In this document: piece by piece, positions 26,628 through 34,976 of the stretch | How positions within the stretch are numbered: the first letter of the stretch is position 1 | How the letters are laid out: every line of letters starts with the position of its first letter | Origin: an uncultured Lachnospira sp. | Lineage (GTDB): Bacteria > Bacillota > Clostridia > Lachnospirales > Lachnospiraceae | Direction of reading: 5' to 3' | Length of the DNA: 55,766 nucleotides | Assembly: GCA_946186125.1 (NCBI GenBank) | Contig: CAMHLZ010000022.1 | Location: 1-55,766, forward strand | The notes under the pieces: model-generated | The model's database searches: none | Seen by the model: the letters and a program-made list of their open reading frames with translations, nothing else | Told to the model about the DNA's origin: nothing | Program-made: the position numbers and the translations under genes

Positions 26628-27623
26628 TCATCGATGAATGTACAATCTCGTCTGCTCCGGTTCATCATCCCCTTGAGCCATACAGTAAAACTCCCATCCA
26701 TAACGCTCATAAAAACCAGTATGATCTGTAACAAGATAGAGCGGTGCAATTCCTTTTTTATTCATGTTCTCCACAACAAGATTAAGAAGATTTCCTGCTA
26801 TCCCCTGTCCACGATGAGCCTCTTCAGTATATACAGCGCAAACATTGGGGCTTAAGTCCTTCCTGTCATGAAAATCATTATCGATTACACCTAACCCCCC
26901 GACAATTTGATCTCCTAACATGCATAGGTACCAACCATTTTCGGTCTCTTTATTAAGATACGCTGTCATACATTCAAGATAAGCATCCTTGGGGACTCCC
27001 CACTTTTTGTGAAACCAATCTGCAGCCATATCTTTTAAGTTGGGTTTTTCTCTCAACTCAAAATATTTGTATTCCGTATTCGCATTAATATCTTTTACCA
27101 TCTCAACAATCTCTATATCTCCGTCAGCAAGAATCTCCACGATTGATTCATGTCCATCCTCATTAGCTCCATTCTGCCAATAGATTTCAGCCATCCTGAG
27201 GTTCTCTTGTTCGTCTGTTACTCCATCAAAACACTTGTAGGCATCTCCTTCAAAAACTCTTCCAGTCACTTTTATCTTTGCAATTCCGAAAGTAGGTCTT
27301 CCTAACTTAGCAAAATAGTCCCCCCACCTCTCAGCTTCCTCGTATGACTTAGACACATATAGCGAAGCCATTCTCGAAGGGTAGTTCGGATACTTTTCTT
27401 TTCTGACTTTCTCAAGTGCCAGTTCTCTTAAGGCTACGTCGACTGAGTGGCTGAGTCGGGTGTCCTTGTATTTTTCAGGATTACTGTAAATATCCTCCAC
27501 GACGGCAAGCTGTTCGTAAACACGCTTGTGCACACCATTAGGGTGTTCGGAATCGAGAACGAAGTGCTCGCCGGCTTTTTGGGGTATATCTGAGATTACG
27601 TGATAATATATGTTTTCTTCCAT
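26628..27623 (-). CDS. DUF2441-like / GNAT acetyltransferase fusion
   Basis: About 331 aa from ATG 27623 (AAGGAGA before it). The N-terminal part (about 1-190) resembles DUF2441-type domains (YYHVISDIPQKAGEHFVLD, then ASLYVSKSYEEAERWGDYF). The C-terminal GNAT domain (about 195-331) has the acetyl-CoA loop VYTEEAHRGQGIAGNLL and the closing TGFYERYGWEFY. The fusion may couple a small-molecule or RNA-end sensing domain with acetylation; its substrate is unknown. The end lies next to the lone MITE end. Confidence 0.75.
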   Translation of the reverse strand: MEENIYYHVISDIPQKAGEHFVLDSEHPNGVHKRVYEQLAVVEDIYSNPEKYKDTRLSHSVDVALRELALEKVRKEKYPNYPSRMASLYVSKSYEEAERWGDYFAKLGRPTFGIAKIKVTGRVFEGDAYKCFDGVTDEQENLRMAEIYWQNGANEDGHESIVEILADGDIEIVEMVKDINANTEYKYFELREKPNLKDMAADWFHKKWGVPKDAYLECMTAYLNKETENGWYLCMLGDQIVGGLGVIDNDFHDRKDLSPNVCAVYTEEAHRGQGIAGNLLNLVVENMNKKGIAPLYLVTDHTGFYERYGWEFYCMAQGDDEPEQTRLYIHR

Positions 27624-27640
27624 AGTTAGTCTCCTTAATG

Positions 27641-27668
27641 AAAAGGGCCGGACCATAGGACCGACCCG
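27641..27668 (-). terminator. Intrinsic terminator between DUF1062 and GNAT genes
   Basis: GGGTCGGTCC-TAT-GGTCCGGCCC on the minus strand followed by TTTTC. It closes the CD3324/DUF1062 transcript. Confidence 0.75.
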
Positions 27669-27671
27669 ATT

Positions 27672-27977
27672 TTACTTAAATTCAGCATTATTCTTTTTCA
27701 AAAAATCAATATCTCTGCCATATTTAAAAGCTGTTTCCGAGTCGTTGGCTTCAAATGCTTCAAACAGATCTGCGGGAATTTTGCCGGTTTTTGTCCTTTC
27801 ATAGATCGTAAGATTCCATGAGTGCTTGCATTTTTTGCATCGGTATATGAGCCAGACATCTACGGACTTGCCGTTTGCGTTAACTCTGAACTTGCCGGAA
27901 TTGATGAATTCCTGCTTTTTTCCACAGCCTCCGCACCGATGATAAACTCTGATGCCGGTGGAATCAGTGGTCTTCAA
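27672..27977 (-). CDS. DUF1062-family protein, short form
   Basis: 101 aa from a TTG start that overlaps the upstream gene by 14 bp. Two zinc-ribbon-like CxxC pairs (RCGGCGKK and RCKKCKHSW) and the DUF1062 core GKFRVNANGKSVDVWLIYRC are clear. Family proteins are usually about 180-190 aa, so this copy lacks the C-terminal half and perhaps part of the N-terminus. It may be non-functional. Confidence 0.7.
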   Translation of the reverse strand: MKTTDSTGIRVYHRCGGCGKKQEFINSGKFRVNANGKSVDVWLIYRCKKCKHSWNLTIYERTKTGKIPADLFEAFEANDSETAFKYGRDIDFLKKNNAEFK

Positions 27978-28254
27978 CCTTCAAGGTCGTGGCAAGTCTT
28001 TGTTTGCGCAGTATCCGTTGAATGCTCTTTTCGGATAAAGAAAAGAGCAGCGCCAGGTCTTTAGCACTTGTTCCTGAATTGAATAAGGCAAAGATCCTTT
28101 CGTTACGCTCACGAAAGAATACCTTGGAATCAGTGTTGCTTCCCCATTCCTGCTTTTCTTTGCATGGTATATAGATCAACTGACCGTTTACATATTGCTG
28201 AATCGTTTCCAATAATTCTTTGGGCAGGATATCCTCTGCCTTGATATAGCTCAT
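27964..28254 (-). CDS. CD3324-family HTH protein
   Basis: About 96 aa from ATG 28254, chosen for AGGAGGAAC before it. YIKAEDILPKELLETIQQY, then GQLIYIP and an HTH near the end (SAKDLALLFSLSEKSIQRIL) match the CD3324 family. Overlaps the DUF1062 frame. Likely a DNA-binding regulator; upstream lies a mini-leader ORF with alternative hairpins. Confidence 0.8.
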   Translation of the reverse strand: MSYIKAEDILPKELLETIQQYVNGQLIYIPCKEKQEWGSNTDSKVFFRERNERIFALFNSGTSAKDLALLFSLSEKSIQRILRKQRLATTLKVEDH

Positions 28255-28290
28255 AATGTTCCTCCTAATAAGTGTTTCTTTAGGATTCAT

Positions 28291-28424
28291 CTGAGCTTAT
28301 GATTCATTTTTTATAAGCTCAGACTACTGAGCGATAACATATCTTTTGGTCATAAAAATGCTCCTTTCCAATCAAATAAAGTAAACTCTTTGTAAATTGT
28401 ACATGAATACAGTTTACAATTCAA
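28291..28424 (-). promoter_or_regulatory. Promoter, 9-codon leader and alternative hairpins
   Basis: Promoter TTGAAT (28419-28424), 17 nt, TACAAT (28396-28401) on the minus strand. A 9-codon ORF (MTKRYVIAQ, 28324-28353) follows AAAGGAGC. Its last codons contain GCTCAG, which pairs with CTGAGC just after the stop; CTGAGCTTA alternatively pairs with TAAGCTCAG (28291-28299). The two pairings exclude each other, as in translation-controlled leaders. Confidence 0.5.
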
Positions 28425-28467
28425 CCTTAACAATAATTATAAAAGAACTTGCGCCATAAATCAGGCC

Positions 28468-28785
28468 TTATATCATCTGAAAAAAATTCAAAGCCTCTTC
28501 TATAGCCTTTACCTTTTCTTCCGGACATCCAGGCTGTCTGCTGTTCTCTGATTTTGGCTTATTGTAGTTCTCTCTTTCTATGATTCCATGCTTCTGCTTT
28601 ACCTGCGCGATATTAAGATTTGTTACATGAAATCCGTAGTGCTCCTGCACCCATTTTTCTATTTCGTTGTATGTAGCCTTGGTCTCTGCACTTGTAAGAT
28701 CAAGCTCATCCATATCTACCTTTACATTGATATGATGCTTCGCCTCATGAAGTTTGGACAATAAACATACAGTCTCGACATGTGT
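28468..28785 (-). pseudogene. 3' end of 23S rRNA uracil-5-methyltransferase gene (RlmD/RumA-like)
   Basis: HVETVCLLSKLHEAKHHI, then VDMDELDLTSAETKATY, then NIAQVKQKHGIIERENYN and CPEEKVKAIEEAL are the C-terminal section of clostridial RumA-type methyltransferases. The catalytic part is absent. Homology starts abruptly at THVETV, next to the serine recombinase and its small ORF. rumA 3' ends are known insertion sites for integrative elements, so this may be one element end. Confidence 0.75.
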
Positions 28786-28897
28786 CGGGACACTCCCATG
28801 AACACAAGTCATTAGCCACGTCTGTGCCGCATGAACACATTCTCCCGGTTACTGTTATTTCGGTTCCATCAACAACTTTTGTCAGCTTTCTCTCCAT
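28745..28897 (-). CDS. 50-aa Cys-rich ORF spanning the putative attachment junction
   Basis: Starts 1 bp after the recombinase stop (ATG 28897): RKLTKVVDGTEITVTG, then CSCG, C-SWEC and CRDC. Its last third runs into the rumA fragment in another frame, so in the free form of the element it would end differently. Could bind zinc. A related start exists at 23767. Confidence 0.45.
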   Translation of the reverse strand: MERKLTKVVDGTEITVTGRMCSCGTDVANDLCSWECPDTCRDCMFIVQTS

Positions 28898-28898
28898 C

Positions 28899-30602
28899 TT
28901 AAGACACCTTATTCCCTTTCTTCAATTCCTTCTGAGTTGCTTTATAGTGTTCCTTGGCATTGGGAACAGTTCCCGACTGGTTTCCCTTTAGCACAAAGGT
29001 CAGCTTGTATGGGTCGGGATTTCCTTCCTCGTCAAAGCCTCCAACCAGAACCTTCTCAATAACACTCTCAAACACCACTCGGTCAAATTCATCCAGAACC
29101 TGCTCACTGCTTAGTGTCTCACAAAGTGCTGACATTCGCTTGCTAACATCTTTCTGTTTGTTAATTGACTCTTCCAAAAGATGTCTTCTCTCGGAAAGAG
29201 TATGAAGTTTACGGGTAAATTCAAGTACCTTTTCGTCATAAACTTCCTTACTTATTGTACCATCAATGAGCATATCTGTCATTCGGGATTTTTTTGATTC
29301 CAAGGAAGAAATGTCCTTATCAAGCTGTTGCTTCTTACGAACATCCTCTGCATTGTTCAAAGCCTCCTCCACATTCGACATGACTATATCCAGCACATCA
29401 TCAAAATTCCCTGCCAGCAATCCGAAGGCTTCCAAAAAAGCGCCTTCCAAAATCGCCTCATCAATGGCTTTGCAGTGTGGACAATTCTTAATTCCATTCT
29501 TGGTGGCATTCATACACTGCCACACAGGCTTTTCGTAAATGGAACTGCTGTGCCTTGTCCTTCGGGTAAGCTTATGTCCGCAATAGCTGCACTCACATAT
29601 GCTGCTGAAAGCATATTGACGGGTATAACGCTCCCTGTTTCCACTGGTCTCCATAATTTTATTCTTAGAACGCTTCATGCGGATGCGCTCTGCCTCATCC
29701 CACACCTCTCTGGAAACGATAGTCTCATGGTGATCTCTGATATAAAACTGATCCTGCTCACCCATATTAGCAAGTCTACGCTTACTGATAGGGTCAGTAG
29801 TAAAGGTTTTCCCAAGAAGAACATCACCCTTGTACTTTTCATTCTTGATAATTCCCATCACGCCATGAGTGTGCCAGCTTACCTCACCCTTCTTATTTTT
29901 TCTGCCAAGCTCCGTCAGCCGATGAGCTATGGTAGTTGTTCCATACCCCTGAAGGTACAAATCATAAATCATTCGCACTGTCTCTGCCTCATACTCATTG
30001 ACCGTCAGGCTCTTGTCCTCCGGGTGATAATCATAACCAAGACAACCATTAAAACCAATCAGCTCACCACGCTTCATTTTCATCTTAAGTCCCATGATAA
30101 CATTCTTAGATAAAGACTCAACCTCCTGCTGTGCCAGGGAACTCATGATTGTCAAAAGCATCTCTCCCTGCATATCCAAGGTGCTGATATTTTCTTTTTC
30201 AAAAATAATACCAATATTTTTATCCTTAAGCATTCTGGAATACTGCAAGGTATCCAGCGTATTTCTGGCAAATCGGGATATGGACTTGGTCAGAATCAAA
30301 TCAATCTCACCATTTAAGCATCGATTAATCATTTCCTGAAATCCGGTTCGCTTGTCGGTCTTGGTTCCGGTAATCGCCTCATCAGCAAAAATTCCGGCGT
30401 TAACCCATTCGAGATTCTCACCAATCTTTTCTTCATAATAAAGTTTCTGGGATTCAAAGCTGCCTAACTGGTCATCATCATCCGTAGATACTCTGACATA
30501 GGCTGCCACTCGAATCCTTTCCACTGTTATCGGGTTACTTCTTACCCTGCCCCTGCTGTTAGGAGCAGTTCTTGTTGCTTCTAAAACTTGTACTTCCTGC
30601 AT
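28899..30602 (-). CDS. Large serine recombinase 1
   Basis: 567 aa. Resolvase-type catalytic domain with nucleophile Ser39 in YVRVSTD, then SFESQK, FADEAITGTKTDKRTGFQEM and LTKSISRFARNT; recombinase domain (about 190-300, NEYEAETVRMIYDLYLQG); zinc ribbon (CECSYCGHKL, NCPHC); C-terminal coiled coil with helical part. All key residues are intact. Such enzymes integrate and excise mobile elements. The rumA 3' fragment beside it may be its attachment site. AGGAGGATTTTAGT precedes the ATG. Confidence 0.93.
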   Translation of the reverse strand: MQEVQVLEATRTAPNSRGRVRSNPITVERIRVAAYVRVSTDDDDQLGSFESQKLYYEEKIGENLEWVNAGIFADEAITGTKTDKRTGFQEMINRCLNGEIDLILTKSISRFARNTLDTLQYSRMLKDKNIGIIFEKENISTLDMQGEMLLTIMSSLAQQEVESLSKNVIMGLKMKMKRGELIGFNGCLGYDYHPEDKSLTVNEYEAETVRMIYDLYLQGYGTTTIAHRLTELGRKNKKGEVSWHTHGVMGIIKNEKYKGDVLLGKTFTTDPISKRRLANMGEQDQFYIRDHHETIVSREVWDEAERIRMKRSKNKIMETSGNRERYTRQYAFSSICECSYCGHKLTRRTRHSSSIYEKPVWQCMNATKNGIKNCPHCKAIDEAILEGAFLEAFGLLAGNFDDVLDIVMSNVEEALNNAEDVRKKQQLDKDISSLESKKSRMTDMLIDGTISKEVYDEKVLEFTRKLHTLSERRHLLEESINKQKDVSKRMSALCETLSSEQVLDEFDRVVFESVIEKVLVGGFDEEGNPDPYKLTFVLKGNQSGTVPNAKEHYKATQKELKKGNKVS

Positions 30603-30741
30603 ACTAAAATCCTCCTGTTTCTAATCTGTTATAATGAAAATGATGCCAACAACAAGTAAGTTACCTTGTATGCTGACATCATAAATGAAAAATCAAATGT
30701 TAACGAATGTGCGGCAAAATAATTTCTGCACTCACATAAAA

Positions 30742-30894
30742 TTACGCCGCCTTTGGAGCATCCTCACAAATAATGAGAAACCTGTCCATCAGCTTGTTTC
30801 TTGCTATGGTATACTCCGCTTCTGTAATCAGCTCCATGCGAACCACCTTACGAAGCAAAGCCATACACTTTGCAAATTCCATCTCCTTCGTCAT
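30742..30894 (-). CDS. Small SHOCT-like recombinase-linked protein
   Basis: 50 aa: EMEFAKCMALLRKVVRMEL, ITEAEYTIARNKLMDRF, ending APKAA. Start ATG 30894 with GAGGAGG. Helical, with an ELITEAEYTIARNKL stretch like SHOCT domains. It precedes the recombinase by 140 bp on the same strand; proteins like this often sit next to large serine recombinases, and a role in direction control is possible but unproven. Confidence 0.65.
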   Translation of the reverse strand: MTKEMEFAKCMALLRKVVRMELITEAEYTIARNKLMDRFLIICEDAPKAA

Positions 30895-31126
30895 CTGCTA
30901 CACCTCCTCACTCTTATTTCTGCGTTACCACCTACTTTCCATAAGAAATTAGCTTATTGCCTGTGGGCTACTCCTGCTCGAGTTCCTTTCCCACCCTTGA
31001 CGGAAGTGTCTTCCCTCGCTCCGCTCGATTGCTCAAGCCTCTTCGCAAGGTCTGTTAACATAGAATACAGCTCATGAATCCATTTCCGGATTGTTTTTCA
31101 AGGTTCAAATTTAATAAAGTTCATAT
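30895..31126. other. Divergent intergenic region
   Basis: Between the small ORF and the STAND gene's promoter. A 35-codon minus-strand frame (from about 31060) exists but has no ribosome site. GC-rich stretch at 30965-31050 (with CTCGAG) has no recognised function. Confidence 0.3.
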
Positions 31127-31154
31127 AGAACATTTGTTTGTGGTATGTTATAAT
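31127..31154 (+). promoter_or_regulatory. LexA-like box and promoter of STAND gene 1
   Basis: AGAACATTTGTTTG (31127-31140) differs from the Gram-positive LexA consensus CGAAC-N4-GTTCG at its first position and in the GTTTG half. TATAAT lies at 31149-31154. The same arrangement with a better box precedes STAND gene 2. About 137 bp separate it from the STAND start; a TTGACCAAAAAGTTGAC motif in between recurs upstream of STAND gene 2. Confidence 0.6.
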
Positions 31155-31291
31155 ATTCTTGTAGCCCATCCATTTGCCTGCTGGCTCGTGGCGGCTACGT
31201 TTTCATGGTTTAATGATACGAAATTCTGACCGGGATTATCATTGACGGAGACTTGACCAAAAGTTGACAAAAATAGATTGGAAGTGAAAAA

Positions 31292-33058
31292 TTGCAGAAC
31301 CGCATTACCTTTTCCAACGTGATTGGAGTGTTATTGGAAAATAAAAAGAAAACCTATGCACAGTACCAAATGATTGAAGATATCTTCTATGACTGCCTGT
31401 GCAATATGGATTTATTTGAAAAAGATGACTTTGAGAAAAATGTTACCTACAGCAGATGGTGTACCGGTGATCGTCCCATCCCAAAAGAAATATTGTCCTT
31501 TTATGACAATGCCGGATTTGACGGTATTCAAAATAACATTCAGGATGATGTCATTCCCAACCTTATCAATGTGCCTGCCACAAGGGAATTGCTTTTGGAA
31601 TTGGTTGCAGACAGTGTGGATGTAATCGGTACCGAAAAAGCCGATGAATTTGCAGGGATAACCGATGACTCAGAGCTTATCACTGTCCTTATCCGCTATG
31701 CCATTTTAAACGACCATGACAGCAAGCACACCCTGTTATCCCCTGACTTGTCAGATATTATGCTGAGTAACAGACTTCCTTCTGCCAACCGCTATTTTAC
31801 AGGCAGAAAAGAAGAACTTAAAGCTATTATTAAGGCATTACAGGAGCATAATCCGGTATTTATTACCGGAACTGCAGGTATGGGTAAAAGTGAATTGGCA
31901 AAGACCTATGCCAAGAAAAACGAAAAGAAATACACAAATATCATTCATCTGTTTTATGGTGGTGACTTAAAGAAATGTATTGCTCATATGGAATTTAGCG
32001 ATGATACCGCTGATATGAGCGAAGAAATGCTTTTTGACAAGCATATGAGAATATTAAAAAAGCTCCACTCCGACAGCTTGATTATCATTGATAACTTCAA
32101 TGTCCTTCCAAAAGAGGATGTTTTTTTCAAGGAATTTGTAAAATTGAATTGCAAAATACTGGTTACCAGTCGTTGCAATATTTCACAATATGAGACGATA
32201 AAGATTTCCGAAATGGACGCAAATACAAAGCTTGTAGAATTGTTTTATAAGCATTGCCCTTCTGCAAAGAGTTCTGGAGATGTGGTAAAAGAGATTATTC
32301 AGACTGTAGGTTGCCACACTCTTACGGTTTGCCTGTCTGCTTTGTCTCTGACAGCCAGTGGCTTGGAGCCTGAAGAACTGCTGGCAGAATTGAAAACCTG
32401 TGGTTTGAATATTGCCTCCGGGGAAGATGTGGAACTGTATAAGGATGATGATTTCACAGATGGACTGATGATAGAGCATTTACGAAAGCTCCTACAGCTT
32501 GGCAAATTATCCAATCAGCAATTGGACATTCTCCGCAATCTGTCACTTCTGCCAGTTTCCGGTGTATTAAAGAATAGCTTTAAGAACTGGATGACGCTTG
32601 ATAACCTCACGGATGTGAACCATCTTATTAAGTACGGATTTATCAACAAAGATACAGATAACAAGAAAATGAGCCTACATCCGCTACTACAGGAAGTAAT
32701 TGCTATTGAGACCATACCAACGGTAACTGCCTGTTGTACCATGTTGGACAGCCTCCACCTTATCTGCCTGGCACATGGCTTGGAGCTTCGCAGACCGGAA
32801 AATATCATTTCTTCCCTTATCAGTGTGTCGGAGCGTATTATTGATATGATGGAAGGCAAGCCGGAACCAGCGGAGATGAATCTGCTTGGGGCTGAAAGTA
32901 TTATTGGAAATGCTGTAGGAACAGATAATGACTATATGAAAACGACCTATCGGTATCTGAATAATCTATATGCACGGTGGAAAAAGCCGGAGAAGGCGAT
33001 TGAGTATAGGGATAAGTATTTTAACACAAACAGAATAACTACAAATAAAAACGCATAA
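31292..33058 (+). CDS. STAND (NB-ARC-like) NTPase 1
   Basis: 588 aa from a TTG codon with GGAAGTG before it. N-terminal domain of about 160 residues carrying RWCTGDRPIPKEILSFY (55-71), unassigned. NTPase: Walker A GTAGMGKS (193-200), Walker B SLIIIDNF (262-269), sensor LVTSR (290-294), then helical winged-helix and ARM-like parts to the end, without long TPRs. No catalytic effector domain is fused. Its homologue lies at 43666-45975. STAND proteins act as switch ATPases in immunity; here the neighbouring RNA and HEPN toxin may be what it controls. Confidence 0.85.
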   Translation: MQNRITFSNVIGVLLENKKKTYAQYQMIEDIFYDCLCNMDLFEKDDFEKNVTYSRWCTGDRPIPKEILSFYDNAGFDGIQNNIQDDVIPNLINVPATRELLLELVADSVDVIGTEKADEFAGITDDSELITVLIRYAILNDHDSKHTLLSPDLSDIMLSNRLPSANRYFTGRKEELKAIIKALQEHNPVFITGTAGMGKSELAKTYAKKNEKKYTNIIHLFYGGDLKKCIAHMEFSDDTADMSEEMLFDKHMRILKKLHSDSLIIIDNFNVLPKEDVFFKEFVKLNCKILVTSRCNISQYETIKISEMDANTKLVELFYKHCPSAKSSGDVVKEIIQTVGCHTLTVCLSALSLTASGLEPEELLAELKTCGLNIASGEDVELYKDDDFTDGLMIEHLRKLLQLGKLSNQQLDILRNLSLLPVSGVLKNSFKNWMTLDNLTDVNHLIKYGFINKDTDNKKMSLHPLLQEVIAIETIPTVTACCTMLDSLHLICLAHGLELRRPENIISSLISVSERIIDMMEGKPEPAEMNLLGAESIIGNAVGTDNDYMKTTYRYLNNLYARWKKPEKAIEYRDKYFNTNRITTNKNA

Positions 33059-33083
33059 ACTATCAATACCACTAAAAATCCAT

Positions 33084-33190
33084 TTGACAGCTTTTGTCTT
33101 CGATGGTATATTATATTTAGTGGTTGTGCTACGTTGCTTGCGAGGCGCGTGGCCGGTGGAGTTCCATGCGTGGGCTCCACTTTTTTTATA
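33084..33190 (+). ncRNA. AbiF-type small RNA with promoter and terminator
   Basis: Promoter TTGACA (33084-33089), 17 nt, TATATT (33107-33112); transcript about 33119-33190. The RNA reads GUGGUUGUGCUACGUUGC then GAGGCGCGUGGCCGGUGG and ends in a hairpin GTGGAG-TCCA/TGG-CTCCAC followed by seven T. It lies 27 bp before the Abi gene. A conserved 'abiF' RNA motif has been described upstream of such genes; I judge this to be one from memory of its layout. Presumed RNA antitoxin or cofactor. Confidence 0.7.
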
Positions 33191-33216
33191 CCACAAAACA
33201 GAGAGAAGGGGTACAT

Positions 33217-34152
33217 ATGGCAAAGAAATTTTTTACCTATGAACAACAGCTAAATAAGCTACAGCAGGAAAAAGCTCTTATTATTCCAGATACTACTGCT
33301 GCCAAACTGACATTAGAAAAATTAAGCTATTATTCCCTTATCGGGGGATATAAACAGTTATTTAAGCACACACCCTCACAAAAATATCTTTATGGTGTAA
33401 CCTTTGATGAACTCGTTGCCTTCTACTATTTTGATGAAGAATTACGTTCTATTTTCATGAAATATATTCTTCATGTAGAAAGGCATATTAAGTCACTGCT
33501 TTCATATCATTTCTGTGAAAAATATGGTGAAAATGATACAGAATATTTGAATATAAACAACTATACATTAACCAAAAAGAATTATGCACAAATCAATCGT
33601 TTAGTACATTCCATGCAAAACGCAATTGCATTACCAAGCCAATACGCATATATTTCGCATCATGCTAACACTTATGGTAATGTACCTTTATGGGTTGCTA
33701 TGAATGCTTTTACATTTGGACAAGTTTCTAAAATGTTCCAATATATAACAAATGATGTTCAATACAAAATCAGCCAAAAATTTGAACATATTACGGAACG
33801 TGAATTACATCAGTTCATAACAGTACTTGCACGTTGCCGAAATGTATGTGCCCATGGAGAAAGACTATTTTCATTTCGAATCCATGAAACCATTCCAAAC
33901 ACCTTGTTACATAAAAAGCTACAAGTTCCTCAGAAAAACGGAAACTACTTATATGGAAAGCAAGACTTATTTTCCGTCGTGATAGCCTTACGCTATCTTA
34001 TCAGTGATGCTGATTTTAAAGCATTCAAATCCGGTTTAACTAAACTCATTAATAAGGTCCTTAAGCAATGTCCGCACCTCACTCGTGAACAATTACTCAA
34101 GGAAATGGGGTTCCCTGAGAACTGGGAGAAAATTATGCGATACAAAAAGTAG
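33217..34152 (+). CDS. AbiF/AbiD-family (Abi_2) HEPN protein
   Basis: 311 aa from ATG 33217 with GAAGGGG before it. KLTLEKLSYYSLIGGYKQLF and GVTFDELVAFYYFDEELR are Abi_2 signatures; VPLWVAMNAFTFGQVSKM is the second. RNVCAH (208-213) is the HEPN R-N-x-x-x-H ribonuclease motif. Family members cause abortive infection or growth arrest. The gene follows the terminated small RNA, so expression would need read-through or an internal start. It is the effector candidate of module 1. Confidence 0.88.
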   Translation: MAKKFFTYEQQLNKLQQEKALIIPDTTAAKLTLEKLSYYSLIGGYKQLFKHTPSQKYLYGVTFDELVAFYYFDEELRSIFMKYILHVERHIKSLLSYHFCEKYGENDTEYLNINNYTLTKKNYAQINRLVHSMQNAIALPSQYAYISHHANTYGNVPLWVAMNAFTFGQVSKMFQYITNDVQYKISQKFEHITERELHQFITVLARCRNVCAHGERLFSFRIHETIPNTLLHKKLQVPQKNGNYLYGKQDLFSVVIALRYLISDADFKAFKSGLTKLINKVLKQCPHLTREQLLKEMGFPENWEKIMRYKK

Positions 34153-34177
34153 TTGCCTTTACACAATGCAGATTTAT

Positions 34178-34226
34178 AGTAGGTATGGTTATGCTGTATT
34201 GCTTGCGAAAAGCATAACCTCCTACT
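34178..34226. terminator. Bidirectional terminator between Abi and convergent regulator
   Basis: Imperfect stem AGTAGGTATGGTTATGC (34178-34194) with GCATAACC-T-CCTACT (34212-34226). T-rich on the plus side (TTATTTATTATC). Confidence 0.65.
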
Positions 34227-34843
34227 TATTTATTATCACCATCATCATCCCAAAAATCTTCTGGTAATTCCGGATCATCCATTCCATAATCTTCTATTTC
34301 GTTTTGTAATCTATAGACATCCGGCCATGTATCTCTCCCGAACGCATTCTGTGGAAAATATTTGATAAGAAGCGGCGCAATGGCTTCTTCTGCAAATGCA
34401 ATTTGAAAATCTTTTCTTTTTTCCTTTTCCATACCATTAAGTTGTTCTATGGATATATCATGAATAGTCAAAACATATTCTACATACTTATCATATAAGA
34501 ATTTCCCTTCAATCTTAGTTTTCTGTTGTTTCAAAATGTATGGATATTTTTCTGCTTTTAATTCCCTCATCCATATTTCTCTTATAAATGGCTCCTTTAC
34601 TTTTTCACATTCTCGATGATACTTCCCAGCTAAATAATCAGGCTCAACATTAAGATATTTCCCTAATGCATTCAAAAGATCTGGTGAAACTTCTCTATAT
34701 CTTAATCCTCTTTCAACCGATTTTGAAGACCAGCCAAATCCATGTGCATCATCTAATTTTCTAATACTGCAATCTCTAAGATGTAATGCTTCCATTACAC
34801 AGTTTTTGTCAAACGGTGCCTTTTTACTCTTTTTATAAGCCAT
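34226..34843 (-). CDS. XRE-like DNA-binding protein
   Basis: 205 aa. Residues about 12-75 look like a Cro-type HTH (RKLDDAHGFGWSSKSVERGL, then LLNALGKYLNVEPDYL). The remainder is helical with a very acidic C-terminus (DDPELPEDFWDDDGDNK). No family assigned for the second half. Palindromes with CGACAA/TTGTCG arms lie upstream and fit self-regulation. Confidence 0.65.
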   Translation of the reverse strand: MAYKKSKKAPFDKNCVMEALHLRDCSIRKLDDAHGFGWSSKSVERGLRYREVSPDLLNALGKYLNVEPDYLAGKYHRECEKVKEPFIREIWMRELKAEKYPYILKQQKTKIEGKFLYDKYVEYVLTIHDISIEQLNGMEKEKRKDFQIAFAEEAIAPLLIKYFPQNAFGRDTWPDVYRLQNEIEDYGMDDPELPEDFWDDDGDNK

Positions 34844-34858
34844 CTATTCCTCCACTGC

Positions 34859-34926
34859 CGACAAATTTCAAATATTGTCGTATCTAGTTTTGTTCATAAA
34901 TCATTGACTATCCGACAACCTTGTCG
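34859..34926. promoter_or_regulatory. Paired CGACAA/TTGTCG operators
   Basis: CGACAA (34859-34864) with TTGTCG (34875-34880), and a tight palindrome CGACAA-CC-TTGTCG (34913-34926). They lie between two divergent genes and probably bind the XRE-like protein. TTGACT at 34904-34909 could be a -35 for the rightward gene. Confidence 0.6.
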
Positions 34927-34976
34927 TATGCTTGAATTGTAGCATTTTTTCATTCATCTGTCAAAAGGAGGTCCAT

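Noticed and set aside
29328-30113. Plus-strand 261-codon frame
   Set aside because: Antisense to the intact serine recombinase; no motif.
30685-31077. Plus-strand 130-codon frame
   Set aside because: Antisense to the small recombinase-linked ORF, which has a good ribosome site.
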